Positions 13,015-20,546 of a stretch of 23,608 bases of DNA are shown piece after piece. The position numbers and the translations under genes were made by a program. Source of the DNA: a virus; IMG/VR virus record IMGVR_UViG_3300023242_001040, positions 1 through 23,608 of that record, one strand, 5' to 3'. Each line of letters opens with the position of its first letter. Positions within the stretch are counted from its first letter, which is position 1. Under the pieces are notes generated by a model. The model had not been told where the DNA came from, ran no database searches, and saw nothing but the letters and a program-made list of their open reading frames with translations.

Positions 13015-13386
13015 ATGGCAAATAAATCAAATAAAGTAGAATTCATAATGATGAAACGAGAAATGAAGGATCGAATTATCGATGAAACATTGACTTGGAG
13101 AACATTTTGTGATATATGTAAAGAAAAATACAATATAGGTAAAGATCAAGCAACCAAAGTATGGAAACTGTGTTGGGAAGATATAGATAAACAAGTTGAA
13201 AAACATGATTTAATTAAAGTAACCCAATTAATCAATAATCTAAACGAATTATCAAATGATGATAATAAACATATCAGACTTAAAGCGATAGAGCAATTAA
13301 GAAAAATAGGTGGTTTAGATGCAACTGAAAAACAAGAAGTGACCCATAAAGGTGATATTAAATTATCATGGGGATCTCCTTCATAA
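13015..13386 (+). CDS. terS: Terminase small subunit (probable)
   Basis: A 123-residue helical, basic protein. Residues about 28-60 can form a helix-turn-helix (TWRTFCDICKEKYNIGKDQATKVWKLCW), followed by a helical oligomerisation region (residues 62-105) and a flexible tail EKQEVTHKGDIKLSWGS. A tail like TEKQEVxHxGxI is typical of phage small terminases. The role is recognition of the packaging site and activation of the large terminase. It lies immediately before the large-subunit gene. It starts 3 bases after the preceding stop. Confidence 0.75.
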   Translation: MANKSNKVEFIMMKREMKDRIIDETLTWRTFCDICKEKYNIGKDQATKVWKLCWEDIDKQVEKHDLIKVTQLINNLNELSNDDNKHIRLKAIEQLRKIGGLDATEKQEVTHKGDIKLSWGSPS

Positions 13387-13390
13387 TAAT

Positions 13391-13399
13391 ATATTTATT
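13391..13399 (+). promoter_or_regulatory. ATATTTATT motif upstream of terL
   Basis: A copy of the phage motif 5 bases after the terS stop and 100 bases before terL. A leader starting here would contain the two hairpins at 13409-13486. Confidence 0.4.
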
Positions 13400-13408
13400 A
13401 ATACAATA

Positions 13409-13486
13409 TAGTATCTGAACCATACTAATAAAAAATCGGAGTAATTTAATTTTAACCAGGTTCAGGGGTTAATATTTTATTGCTCC
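13409..13486 (+). promoter_or_regulatory. Two hairpins in the terS-terL gap
   Basis: First: TAGTAT/ATACTA (13409-13414, 13422-13427) with a 7-base loop. Second: a long composite stem, GGAGTAA (13438-13444) with TTGCTCC (13480-13486; one G-T wobble) and, inside, TTAACC/GGTTAA (13452-13457, 13467-13472) with the loop AGGTTCAGG. The position between the terminase genes makes a packaging-site element or a translational control of terL plausible. No T-run follows, so not a standard terminator. Confidence 0.5.
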
Positions 13487-13499
13487 ACTTTTATTTATA

Positions 13500-14738
13500 A
13501 TGTCTAACCAAATTTCAATACAATTATTTACACCATATAATAAGCAAGAAGAAATCATCAATGGATTTGCTGACTCTATACATAAATTTGGGGTTGTATC
13601 TGTAGGTAGACAGGCTGGAAAAAGTTTATTAGCACAAAATCTAATATTATATTGGTTACTAGGTAAAAATGATCAAATAGGTGCATGGATAGCACCAACT
13701 TATAATCAATGTAGAAAGGTATTTAAGGAATTAAATAAATACTGTAAGGAAATAATAACCAATAATAACAAATCAGAATTAACAATTGAATTCATTAACG
13801 GTTCTACATTACAATTCCTATCAGCTGATAGACCAAACAACATTAGAGGTTTCTCCTTCCATTACATGGTTATTGATGAAGCAGCTTTCATACCTGAATT
13901 AGGTTTTAATGAATCAATATTACCTACATTAACTGCATTAGGTAAAAAATGTTTAATTATATCAACTCCTAAAAAAGGTTGGTTCCATACTTATTTCCTT
14001 AAAGGTCAAGATAAAGAAAATAATACTTATATTTCATTTGCAGGTACTTCTTATGATAATCCTTATGCTGATCACTCTTTTATTGATGAACAAAGAAAAT
14101 CATTACCAACTCCAATATTTGAACAAGAATATTTAGCTAAATTCACAGATGCATCAGCTGATGTGTTTAGAAATATTGATAATTCATGTTCTTTACGCGA
14201 TTTTAGCCGTAATTCTCCACTTAAATTATTTTTTGGTATAGATGTTGGCCTAGCAAATGATTATACAGTAGTTACGGTTATAGATCAATCTGGAAAGGTT
14301 ATAGATATTCTAAGATTCAATGGAGGTACTATAAATGATGCAAGTGAAAAAATATATAAATTCCTATCTCAATATAAATTAACAGGCGGTTATTGTGAAA
14401 CAAATAATATTGGTAAAGCTATATATGAAAATCTAAAACCTAAATTAAATTCAATTAAACCTTGGGTAACAACTCAAGATAATAAATTCCAAGCAGTATC
14501 AATGTTAATATCTGATATGGAGGAAATGAAATTAGAATTACCATCACGTGATTTATTTCCTTATTTATATAATGAAATGTCTGCCTGGATTTATAAAATG
14601 TCTCCAAATGGTAAAGTATCATTCACCCATCCATCAGGTTTAAATGATGATTGTGTCGATTCATTATGGTTAGCTAATTATGCTAGAAATACTATAGTTA
14701 CTGCCAATAGGATATATATAAATGGAAAATATATCTAA
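13500..14738 (+). CDS. terL: Terminase large subunit
   Basis: A 412-residue ATP-driven packaging motor with nuclease. The ATPase has Walker A GRQAGKS (residues 36-42), Walker B MVIDEA (123-128, Asp126 Glu127) and the coupling motif IISTPKKG (153-160). The RNase H-like nuclease has Asp248 in FFGIDVG, Glu300 in GGYCETN and an Asp pair/Asp in LNDDCVDSL (383-387) as the expected acidic triad. It is a normal length for the family. It cuts and threads the concatemer into the prohead. ATG 13500 follows directly on TTATTTATA, which could hint at a very short leader; the more distant motif at 13391 is the likelier promoter. Confidence 0.95.
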   Translation: MSNQISIQLFTPYNKQEEIINGFADSIHKFGVVSVGRQAGKSLLAQNLILYWLLGKNDQIGAWIAPTYNQCRKVFKELNKYCKEIITNNNKSELTIEFINGSTLQFLSADRPNNIRGFSFHYMVIDEAAFIPELGFNESILPTLTALGKKCLIISTPKKGWFHTYFLKGQDKENNTYISFAGTSYDNPYADHSFIDEQRKSLPTPIFEQEYLAKFTDASADVFRNIDNSCSLRDFSRNSPLKLFFGIDVGLANDYTVVTVIDQSGKVIDILRFNGGTINDASEKIYKFLSQYKLTGGYCETNNIGKAIYENLKPKLNSIKPWVTTQDNKFQAVSMLISDMEEMKLELPSRDLFPYLYNEMSAWIYKMSPNGKVSFTHPSGLNDDCVDSLWLANYARNTIVTANRIYINGKYI

Positions 14739-14764
14739 TTATCGAGTCTTGAAATAACAAATAC

Positions 14765-14773
14765 ATATTTATT
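14765..14773 (+). promoter_or_regulatory. ATATTTATT motif 3 bases before ATG (tail chaperone)
   Basis: The motif ends at 14773 and the ATG starts at 14777. The same 3-base spacing is seen at 20535-20543 and 22396-22404, so a leaderless transcript is suggested. Confidence 0.5.
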
Positions 14774-14776
14774 AAC

Positions 14777-15508
14777 ATGAAACAGAAAGTACAAATAAAA
14801 ATTCCAGATTTTCTTACATTAAAACAATTTAGTGAATTGACTAATATTGAACATTTAACTGAATTAAATAAAATGATAAGGATTATTACTGTTATAAGTG
14901 ATAAAACAGAAGAGGAAGTTAGAACATGGGATATAAATTCATTAGTTAAAATATCAACTGAATTAATGAAATTAATGGAAATACAAAATGAATTCCATCC
15001 TATAATTGAATATAAGGGTAAAGAATATGGTTTTGCTGCACTTAAAAATATGAAATTAGGGGAATATGTTGATTTAGAAAACCTATGTAAAAATAGTAAT
15101 GTAAATATTTCTAAAATAATCTCAATATTATATAGACCAATTAAGAAAAATAAATTAGGTAGTGCTAAATACCTTATTAAAAATGGAATTAAATTAAGAA
15201 AAAATTCATCTGAAAATATATTCAATCATTACACTATTCAGGATTATGATGAAATGAAGGACGATAAGGATTATGATGAAAAACATTTCGATGATTTCCC
15301 ATTACCATTTGCAATGGGTTCCTTGGTTTTTTTTTTAGCGACCGCAACTCTATACTTAAACAATATAAGTTCTTTGACCAAGTTGGAGAAGGAGATCAAA
15401 ATGGAGAAGATAATTCAAGAAGTTTTAATTCCTATTGGGGCTGGTTTGGGACAATTTATTCACTCTCAAAAAGTAATATCCTGTCCATTACAGGAGATAG
15501 CCGCATAA
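14777..15508 (+). CDS. Tail assembly chaperone, short (G-type) product
   Basis: A 243-residue product in the zero frame. It is mostly helical, with MKLGEYVDLENLC (about 95-105) and LYRPIKKNKLG typical of tail assembly chaperones in siphoviruses and myoviruses, followed by an acidic stretch and LPFAMGSLVFFLATATLYLNN (near 175-195). It is located between the terminase and tail genes, where G/GT-type chaperones often lie upstream of the tape measure. They bind the tape measure and help tail tube assembly. Residues 186-187 are coded by the slippery heptamer; after it the zero frame continues for 56 more codons. Confidence 0.72.
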   Translation: MKQKVQIKIPDFLTLKQFSELTNIEHLTELNKMIRIITVISDKTEEEVRTWDINSLVKISTELMKLMEIQNEFHPIIEYKGKEYGFAALKNMKLGEYVDLENLCKNSNVNISKIISILYRPIKKNKLGSAKYLIKNGIKLRKNSSENIFNHYTIQDYDEMKDDKDYDEKHFDDFPLPFAMGSLVFFLATATLYLNNISSLTKLEKEIKMEKIIQEVLIPIGAGLGQFIHSQKVISCPLQEIAA

Positions 15509-15612
15509 CAGATTTAAATTTTATATTTGTTCTGAATTATTTATCTATAGATCAAGATTTTAATAATATAGAAATGGAACAACAAAGAAAACAAATGAAT
15601 TTAATACGATAA
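14777..15612 (+). CDS. Tail assembly chaperone, -1 frameshift (GT-type) fusion
   Basis: The second product expected from the same start. Ribosomes that slip back one base at 15331-15337 read codons from 15337 (SDRNSILKQYKFFDQV ...) and continue to a TAA at 15610-15612, for a total of about 278 residues. The -1 extension is clearly protein-like: SYWGWFGTIYSLSK, then NFIFVLNYLSIDQDF and a charged helical end, QQRKQMNLIR. Such W-x-W...I..L...N.L endings occur in chaperone T-domains. It also fills the otherwise empty 108-base gap after 15508. An alternative is an indel error in the T-run. Confidence 0.72.
15331..15337 (+). promoter_or_regulatory. Programmed -1 frameshift site T TTT TTA
   Basis: A canonical slippery heptamer in the correct frame register (TTT TTA are the zero-frame codons 186-187), at the end of a run of 10 T (15327-15336). 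Both frames remain open for long distances after it. Confidence 0.75.
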
Positions 15613-15616
15613 TATT

Positions 15617-15808
15617 ATGGCGAAAGTACAAATAACTAGAAAAGTAAAACCTGAAGTAAAAAAGATTACTACTAAAGAAGTGAATATTAAAAAACAATCT
15701 AAAAAAGAAATTAAAGTAATAGAATTATCTAAATCTTTTGATCCAAATAGAATAGCATCAATGTTAGGTATTCACTTACAAGAGGTAAATAAAATTTTAA
15801 ATAAATAA
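15617..15808 (+). CDS. Small basic protein, possible helix-turn-helix
   Basis: A 63-residue, Lys-rich protein. The first 35 residues are basic and probably disordered (VKPEVKKITTKEVNIKKQ). The C-terminal 28 (IELSKSFDPNRIASMLGIHLQEVNKILNK) resemble a short helix-turn-helix with LGI at the turn. It starts 4 bases after the -1 frame stop of the chaperone. It may bind DNA or be a tail-assembly accessory protein; no family recognised. Confidence 0.5.
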   Translation: MAKVQITRKVKPEVKKITTKEVNIKKQSKKEIKVIELSKSFDPNRIASMLGIHLQEVNKILNK

Positions 15809-15810
15809 AG

Positions 15811-16233
15811 ATGTTAAATTATAAACAAATTATAGATGGATTTCAAACAGTAGTAGAATGTCATACAGCAGGTATTACATTTTCTTCTGGTCCTTTACAT
15901 TGGTTAGATGCATCAGATCAAAATAGAAAATTTCCATATATATTTCTTAGACCATTAACATCTCCAGGTATTCAGGCTAATGAGAATAATAGAGTATTTG
16001 AATTATATTCTTTAGATGTACCACCTTTAGATGAAGGTTCACCTACATTAAAAATGAGCCAGACTGAGCAGTATGGTTATGATATAATTGGTGGGGTTTT
16101 AAATGATTATAAACAAGATATAACTATTACAATACAAAATGTATCTCCTTTATGGGAATCTTTTCAAGATAGAGTATGTGGATGGTTGTATTCTATTACT
16201 GTTTCAACCACTCAGTCGATTCCTTGTTTATAA
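15811..16233 (+). CDS. Probable tail terminator / tail completion protein
   Basis: A 140-residue alpha/beta protein. FPYIFLRPLTSPGI, then a strand-like VFELYSLDVPPLDEG and helix TEQYGYDIIGGVLNDYKQ, and finally FQDRVCGWLYSITVSTTQSIPC. This order (Y.F..P......N......Y...D.......D......L.D........F.D...GW...........C) is what I recall from tail terminator proteins of Bacteroidota phages. The place between chaperone and HK97 gp10-like gene agrees. It would cap the tail tube and join it to the head. Confidence 0.6.
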   Translation: MLNYKQIIDGFQTVVECHTAGITFSSGPLHWLDASDQNRKFPYIFLRPLTSPGIQANENNRVFELYSLDVPPLDEGSPTLKMSQTEQYGYDIIGGVLNDYKQDITITIQNVSPLWESFQDRVCGWLYSITVSTTQSIPCL

Positions 16234-16267
16234 TGCAAGATAACGGTTAAAATCACGTAAAAATTAC

Positions 16268-16738
16268 ATGGATCCAATAATTAAAGCAGCATTAGATAAA
16301 ATAGGAGATAAGCTTAAAGATACTATGATAGATAATATCAAATCTAATGGATCTAATAATACAGGTAAATTAATAGACTCATTGGTCTTTACTAGTGAAG
16401 AAATATCAACTGGATTATATGGTATAAAACGCCAAATGATTGATTATGGTTTATTTGTTGATGAAGGTATAGGTAGAAATCCAGGTAATATTCCTCCAGT
16501 AACACCAATTATGGAATGGTTACAAATGGAATCAATTTCTATACCAAGCGGTCTAACTCGAGAACAATTTGCTTATGCAATTGCAATAAATATAGGTAAA
16601 CATGGTACTGATCCTAAACCTAAACCATTTATTCAACCTAGTATAAACGAAATTAAAAATGGATATGCTTTAAATGAATTAACAAAAGCATTTGAAACAG
16701 TAATTACAAATAATATAAATAATTTAATTAAAAAATAA
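16268..16738 (+). CDS. HK97 gp10-like head-tail joining / tail component
   Basis: A 156-residue protein. Signature features of this family: NTGKLIDSL (about 31-39), a VDEGIGRNPGNIPPV segment (68-82), and PKPFIQPSI (118-126) in place of the more usual 'R.FI.PAL'. These proteins join head and tail in siphoviruses and are found beside tail terminators. Its stop overlaps the ATG of the next gene (TAATGG). Confidence 0.68.
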   Translation: MDPIIKAALDKIGDKLKDTMIDNIKSNGSNNTGKLIDSLVFTSEEISTGLYGIKRQMIDYGLFVDEGIGRNPGNIPPVTPIMEWLQMESISIPSGLTREQFAYAIAINIGKHGTDPKPKPFIQPSINEIKNGYALNELTKAFETVITNNINNLIKK

Positions 16739-18276
16739 TGGCGATAACAATCACCCAACAACCTACTTATCCAGCTGCCGCTTACTCAGATATGATTTAT
16801 GTTGTATCTTCCAATAATGGGAGTAGAGATCAATTCAAATATGTTGTAGATATTAAGGATGAAGATGATAATTTACTTACCAGATTAAAACAATCTAAAA
16901 ACCCAAGTGGATATGGAGTATTTAATGTAGGTAGAATGTTATCTAATTACCTTGATTATAAATTACCTATGACAATAGTTGGAACTGGAGGTAATGTAAT
17001 AATAGGAGATGATAAGGGAGTTAAAAAATTCCTAATTAAGTTTGGGGAGGAATGGGCATTGAATCCTACTGGATCTTCTTTAGTTTATAATGGAATTAAT
17101 GATACAGTTGGTTTACCATCAAAAATTGGGGATGATTCAGTTGTTTATCCATTTGTGGTTGAAAGAACATCTGGAGATTTTAATTTTAATCCTTCACCCT
17201 ACTTATTTAATGATGTAACAGCAACATATTGGTCTCAAGTTGATATTGAATGGGCTTTAAATAGTAATTTATGGGGAGAAGCGTTTTCATTAGCTACTAA
17301 TAATTCTCCAATATTATCTAATAGACCTTATAAAACAGTTTCAACTAGAAAACCAATAGCTATCCACGAATATGAAACAATATCAGTATTAAATGGGGTT
17401 TGGGAAAGTGGGGGAAGTATTACTGCTGAAAATATATTCTTAAATGCTACAGTTAAATTTTATGATGAGGATGGTACTGTAATACAAATTCCAAGATTAG
17501 AAGATGGATCTTTATTTACAGATACATTATGGTTAGCTCAAAACTCAACTGATAATACTAATTGTGGACCATGGGGTACTGCAAGTGCAACTAATATTAA
17601 TTATACTGGAGCTACTTATAATTCAGTATTAGGTTCGTTAACTACTCCTATGCAATTATTACATATTGGTGTTGGACCTAGAAATATGTTAGCATGTAAT
17701 AAATCCCCATTATCTAATTCCACTACTTATAATTGGAGTTCATTAATATTAGGGGATGAATGGGAATATTATGAAGTTATCTTATCATTTAAAGAAACAT
17801 CATCCACTGCAACTACAGGTTCAGTTTCATTAATATATGAGAGACAAGAATGTCAAGTTGAAAACTCTACTAGATTTGCTTTTATAAATAAATTAGGAGT
17901 AATGGATTATTTTACTGCTAATGCTTCAGGGGATAAGAAAGGTTCAGTTAATAGAGAAACCTATGATAAAACATATGTAAATTATTCTACAACTGGAGGT
18001 ACTATATCATATAATTCACAAAATAGAGGTACAACTCAATATTACACTGAATTAGAGGATTCATATACTGCAGAAACAGATTGGTTAACTAAAGAACAAG
18101 CAGATTGGATTACTGAATTATTCGAATCTCCGCTTGTATTTATTCAAGATAATAGTCAGTTTATACCAGTAGTAGTTACTTCAAATAATTTTGATTATAA
18201 TATAAGTGAACGAGGACAAAAAATATTCAGATATTCAATAAAATATAAATATTCAAATAGTAAGAGAAATATATAA
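16738..18276 (+). CDS. Tail structural protein, unknown subtype
   Basis: A 512-residue beta-rich protein (MAITITQQPTYPAAAYSDMI..., VFNVGRMLSNYLDYKL near 60-75, C-terminal IFRYSIKYKY). No signal peptide or membrane helix. The opening 'I....P......a.n...v.v.s' is shared by large tail proteins of Bacteroidota phages that I recall, probably a tail tube, hub or distal-tail part. Coupled at both ends (overlap with 16738 and 18276). Function inferred from location. Confidence 0.55.
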   Translation: MAITITQQPTYPAAAYSDMIYVVSSNNGSRDQFKYVVDIKDEDDNLLTRLKQSKNPSGYGVFNVGRMLSNYLDYKLPMTIVGTGGNVIIGDDKGVKKFLIKFGEEWALNPTGSSLVYNGINDTVGLPSKIGDDSVVYPFVVERTSGDFNFNPSPYLFNDVTATYWSQVDIEWALNSNLWGEAFSLATNNSPILSNRPYKTVSTRKPIAIHEYETISVLNGVWESGGSITAENIFLNATVKFYDEDGTVIQIPRLEDGSLFTDTLWLAQNSTDNTNCGPWGTASATNINYTGATYNSVLGSLTTPMQLLHIGVGPRNMLACNKSPLSNSTTYNWSSLILGDEWEYYEVILSFKETSSTATTGSVSLIYERQECQVENSTRFAFINKLGVMDYFTANASGDKKGSVNRETYDKTYVNYSTTGGTISYNSQNRGTTQYYTELEDSYTAETDWLTKEQADWITELFESPLVFIQDNSQFIPVVVTSNNFDYNISERGQKIFRYSIKYKYSNSKRNI

Positions 18277-20507
18277 TGATAGGAAACGATAATAACTCAG
18301 TATTAAGAGCTTATAAGGATGGTATCCCACACGATTTAGATTTAACATCACAGTTACCTATACGTGTGAATATTAGTGCGGTAGAGAATACAGAAATTGG
18401 TCAATTATTTGGTATATCATCACAAAAGATTGTGTTACCTGGAACTAAGAATAATAATGCTTTCTTTAATAACGCTTATAATGTTGGTTCTAATAATATA
18501 CCAGGATTTTTCTCACCTGTTAGATGTGAAATTATCTCTAATAGTGAAATAATCTTAGAGGGCGATATTACATTAGATAATATTATAGCAGATGAGAATG
18601 GATATATATTATATGAAACTACTGTAAGTAATAACTTTATTGGATTCAAGGATGTATTAAAGAATAAACTTATTTCAGAAATAGATTTCAGTGAGTATAT
18701 ACATGATTATTCACCTGCAAATGTTACAGGTAGTTGGGAAAATGAATTGTTTGATGGGGATATATTCTATCCTTTAGTTGACCAAGGTATGGATCAATAT
18801 CATAATGAAAATACATTTGGATTCGTACAAGCTTCTGGTATTAATACTGGATTTGGTAGTTTTGATAAAACATTAACACCCATGGTAATTGAACAGTTTC
18901 AACCTGCTATACGAGTTAAGGTAGTAATGGGTAAAATATTTAAACAGGCTGGATTTTCATATTCATCTAATTTCCTATCATCAGCTGATTTTAATAATAT
19001 ATATGTATTACCTAAAGCAGATACATTCTTAGGTATTGCAAGTGATCAAGGTCAAAGTGTGGGATTTATTTCAAAACCATTAACAACATATAATAACCTA
19101 TCAGGTTCTACATCACCTTCTGCAGTAACTATTGCTAGAGTAAGAATGGATAGTGAAACATTTGATCCTGATAATAACTATAATACTAGTACATATACTT
19201 ATACTACCCCAATAGATGGTATATATCAATTTGAGGGTAATATTTTATTAGAGAACCAATTTAATAACCCAGAGGCCGAGGGTATAACTCAATTGGCATT
19301 AATAATTGGTGTATATGATACTAGTGTTAGTGTAATAAATGATAATGCTTATGCGATTGATTCAGTTATTGTGGTACAAAATGTAACTCCTAATACTAGT
19401 ATTAAGATTACAACTCCAAATTTAACATTACCATCAGGTACTGAAGTTACTATGATGATGAGAGTACAGAATATTACAGCAACAAAACTTAACACATGGA
19501 CAGTTAATCCATATATTACTTCATTTAAAACATTATATACACCAATTGATTGGTCTACTACTAGTACAGATATCGCTGGTGAGTTTGATGCTAAAGCTAA
19601 ATCATTGGATTTTGTTAAAGGTATATTTGAAAAGTTTAATTTAATAGCATCACCATCACCAACTGATATTAATGGAAATTTAATAAACAAACATTTTATT
19701 ATAGAACCATATAATGATTTTATAAATAATGGTGAGATTAAGGATTGGACAGCTAAGTATGATGCATCAAAAAGAGTATCAATATCTAATATGGTATCAG
19801 ACCAACCATCTATAATTACATTTACTGATGAAGATGATACTGATAGGTTATCACAGGAATCGAAAGATAATAATCCTAATGAACAATATGGTACGCATGA
19901 ATATAATTCACCATCTAGTATATCAAATGGTACTCGTAAGATAGGTTCATTCTTTGCTCCAATAATACCAGCAACAATATTAACTGATACATCAACTAAT
20001 ACTACTGTTAATATAAACAATGGAATACCTCATCTATATCAATTAGATGGAGATAAACCACGTAAAACAATTAAATTTAAACCTAAATTAGGATATAGAC
20101 GAGATAATATGTCGGTAGCTGGCCTAGCTAATAATTCATCAGAACCATCATTCTTATTTGGTGGTCAAAACTTTACAACATTCTCTACATTATCAAATAG
20201 AAATAATGATATAGTGCCAAAGGATTTATGGTATTCATCACAAGTTGGTAATGAAACAGATAATGCATATAAATTATACTGGTCAAATTATATCGATGGG
20301 TTATATTGGGATGAATCACGTAAGGTTACTTTAGATATCTTATTTATGCCTCATGAATATAAAGATATTTCTCTAAATGATAAAATATTTATTAAAGACC
20401 AGTTATATAGAATAAATAAAATAACAGGTTTTAATTTAAATCAGAAGGCAGTAACAAAGGTTGAACTAATTAGACTATACACTAACACAGGATATCTAAC
20501 TAATTAA
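18276..20507 (+). CDS. Large tail protein (distal tail/baseplate hub-like)
   Basis: A 743-residue beta-rich protein. N-terminal DLDLTSQLPIRVNISAVENTEIGQLFGISSQKIVLPGTKNN (residues about 19-58) resembles the opening of distal tail/baseplate proteins of Bacteroidota phages. Residues near 440-470 (DAKAKSLDFVKGIFEKFNLI) recall the 'V.D.L..I...FNL' block of baseplate hub proteins. The end (DKIFIKDQLYRINKITGFNL...TKVELIRLY) is typical of the same family. It starts in the TAATG overlap with the preceding gene, and the tape measure gene follows. Exact subunit identity cannot be determined. Confidence 0.58.
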   Translation: MIGNDNNSVLRAYKDGIPHDLDLTSQLPIRVNISAVENTEIGQLFGISSQKIVLPGTKNNNAFFNNAYNVGSNNIPGFFSPVRCEIISNSEIILEGDITLDNIIADENGYILYETTVSNNFIGFKDVLKNKLISEIDFSEYIHDYSPANVTGSWENELFDGDIFYPLVDQGMDQYHNENTFGFVQASGINTGFGSFDKTLTPMVIEQFQPAIRVKVVMGKIFKQAGFSYSSNFLSSADFNNIYVLPKADTFLGIASDQGQSVGFISKPLTTYNNLSGSTSPSAVTIARVRMDSETFDPDNNYNTSTYTYTTPIDGIYQFEGNILLENQFNNPEAEGITQLALIIGVYDTSVSVINDNAYAIDSVIVVQNVTPNTSIKITTPNLTLPSGTEVTMMMRVQNITATKLNTWTVNPYITSFKTLYTPIDWSTTSTDIAGEFDAKAKSLDFVKGIFEKFNLIASPSPTDINGNLINKHFIIEPYNDFINNGEIKDWTAKYDASKRVSISNMVSDQPSIITFTDEDDTDRLSQESKDNNPNEQYGTHEYNSPSSISNGTRKIGSFFAPIIPATILTDTSTNTTVNINNGIPHLYQLDGDKPRKTIKFKPKLGYRRDNMSVAGLANNSSEPSFLFGGQNFTTFSTLSNRNNDIVPKDLWYSSQVGNETDNAYKLYWSNYIDGLYWDESRKVTLDILFMPHEYKDISLNDKIFIKDQLYRINKITGFNLNQKAVTKVELIRLYTNTGYLTN

Positions 20508-20534
20508 TAGGTTACATATTAAAATTAAAAAACT

Positions 20535-20543
20535 ATATTTATT
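20535..20543 (+). promoter_or_regulatory. ATATTTATT motif 3 bases before ATG (tape measure)
   Basis: The motif ends at 20543, ATG starts at 20547, giving the same spacing as 14765-14773. It lies in the only gap (39 bases) within the tail operon after 16738. Confidence 0.5.
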
Positions 20544-20546
20544 AGT

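Noticed and set aside
15327-15336. T10 run considered as an assembly error rather than a frameshift site
   Set aside because: It cannot be excluded, but both frames stay open well beyond it and the heptamer register is exactly right, so programmed frameshifting is preferred.
19349-20020. 223-residue minus-strand frame
   Set aside because: Antisense to the large tail protein; hydrophobic Val/Ser composition arises from the reverse of Asn/Thr-rich codons. The frames at 20585-21094, 21539-21922, 14698-15225 and 12726-13133 were rejected likewise.
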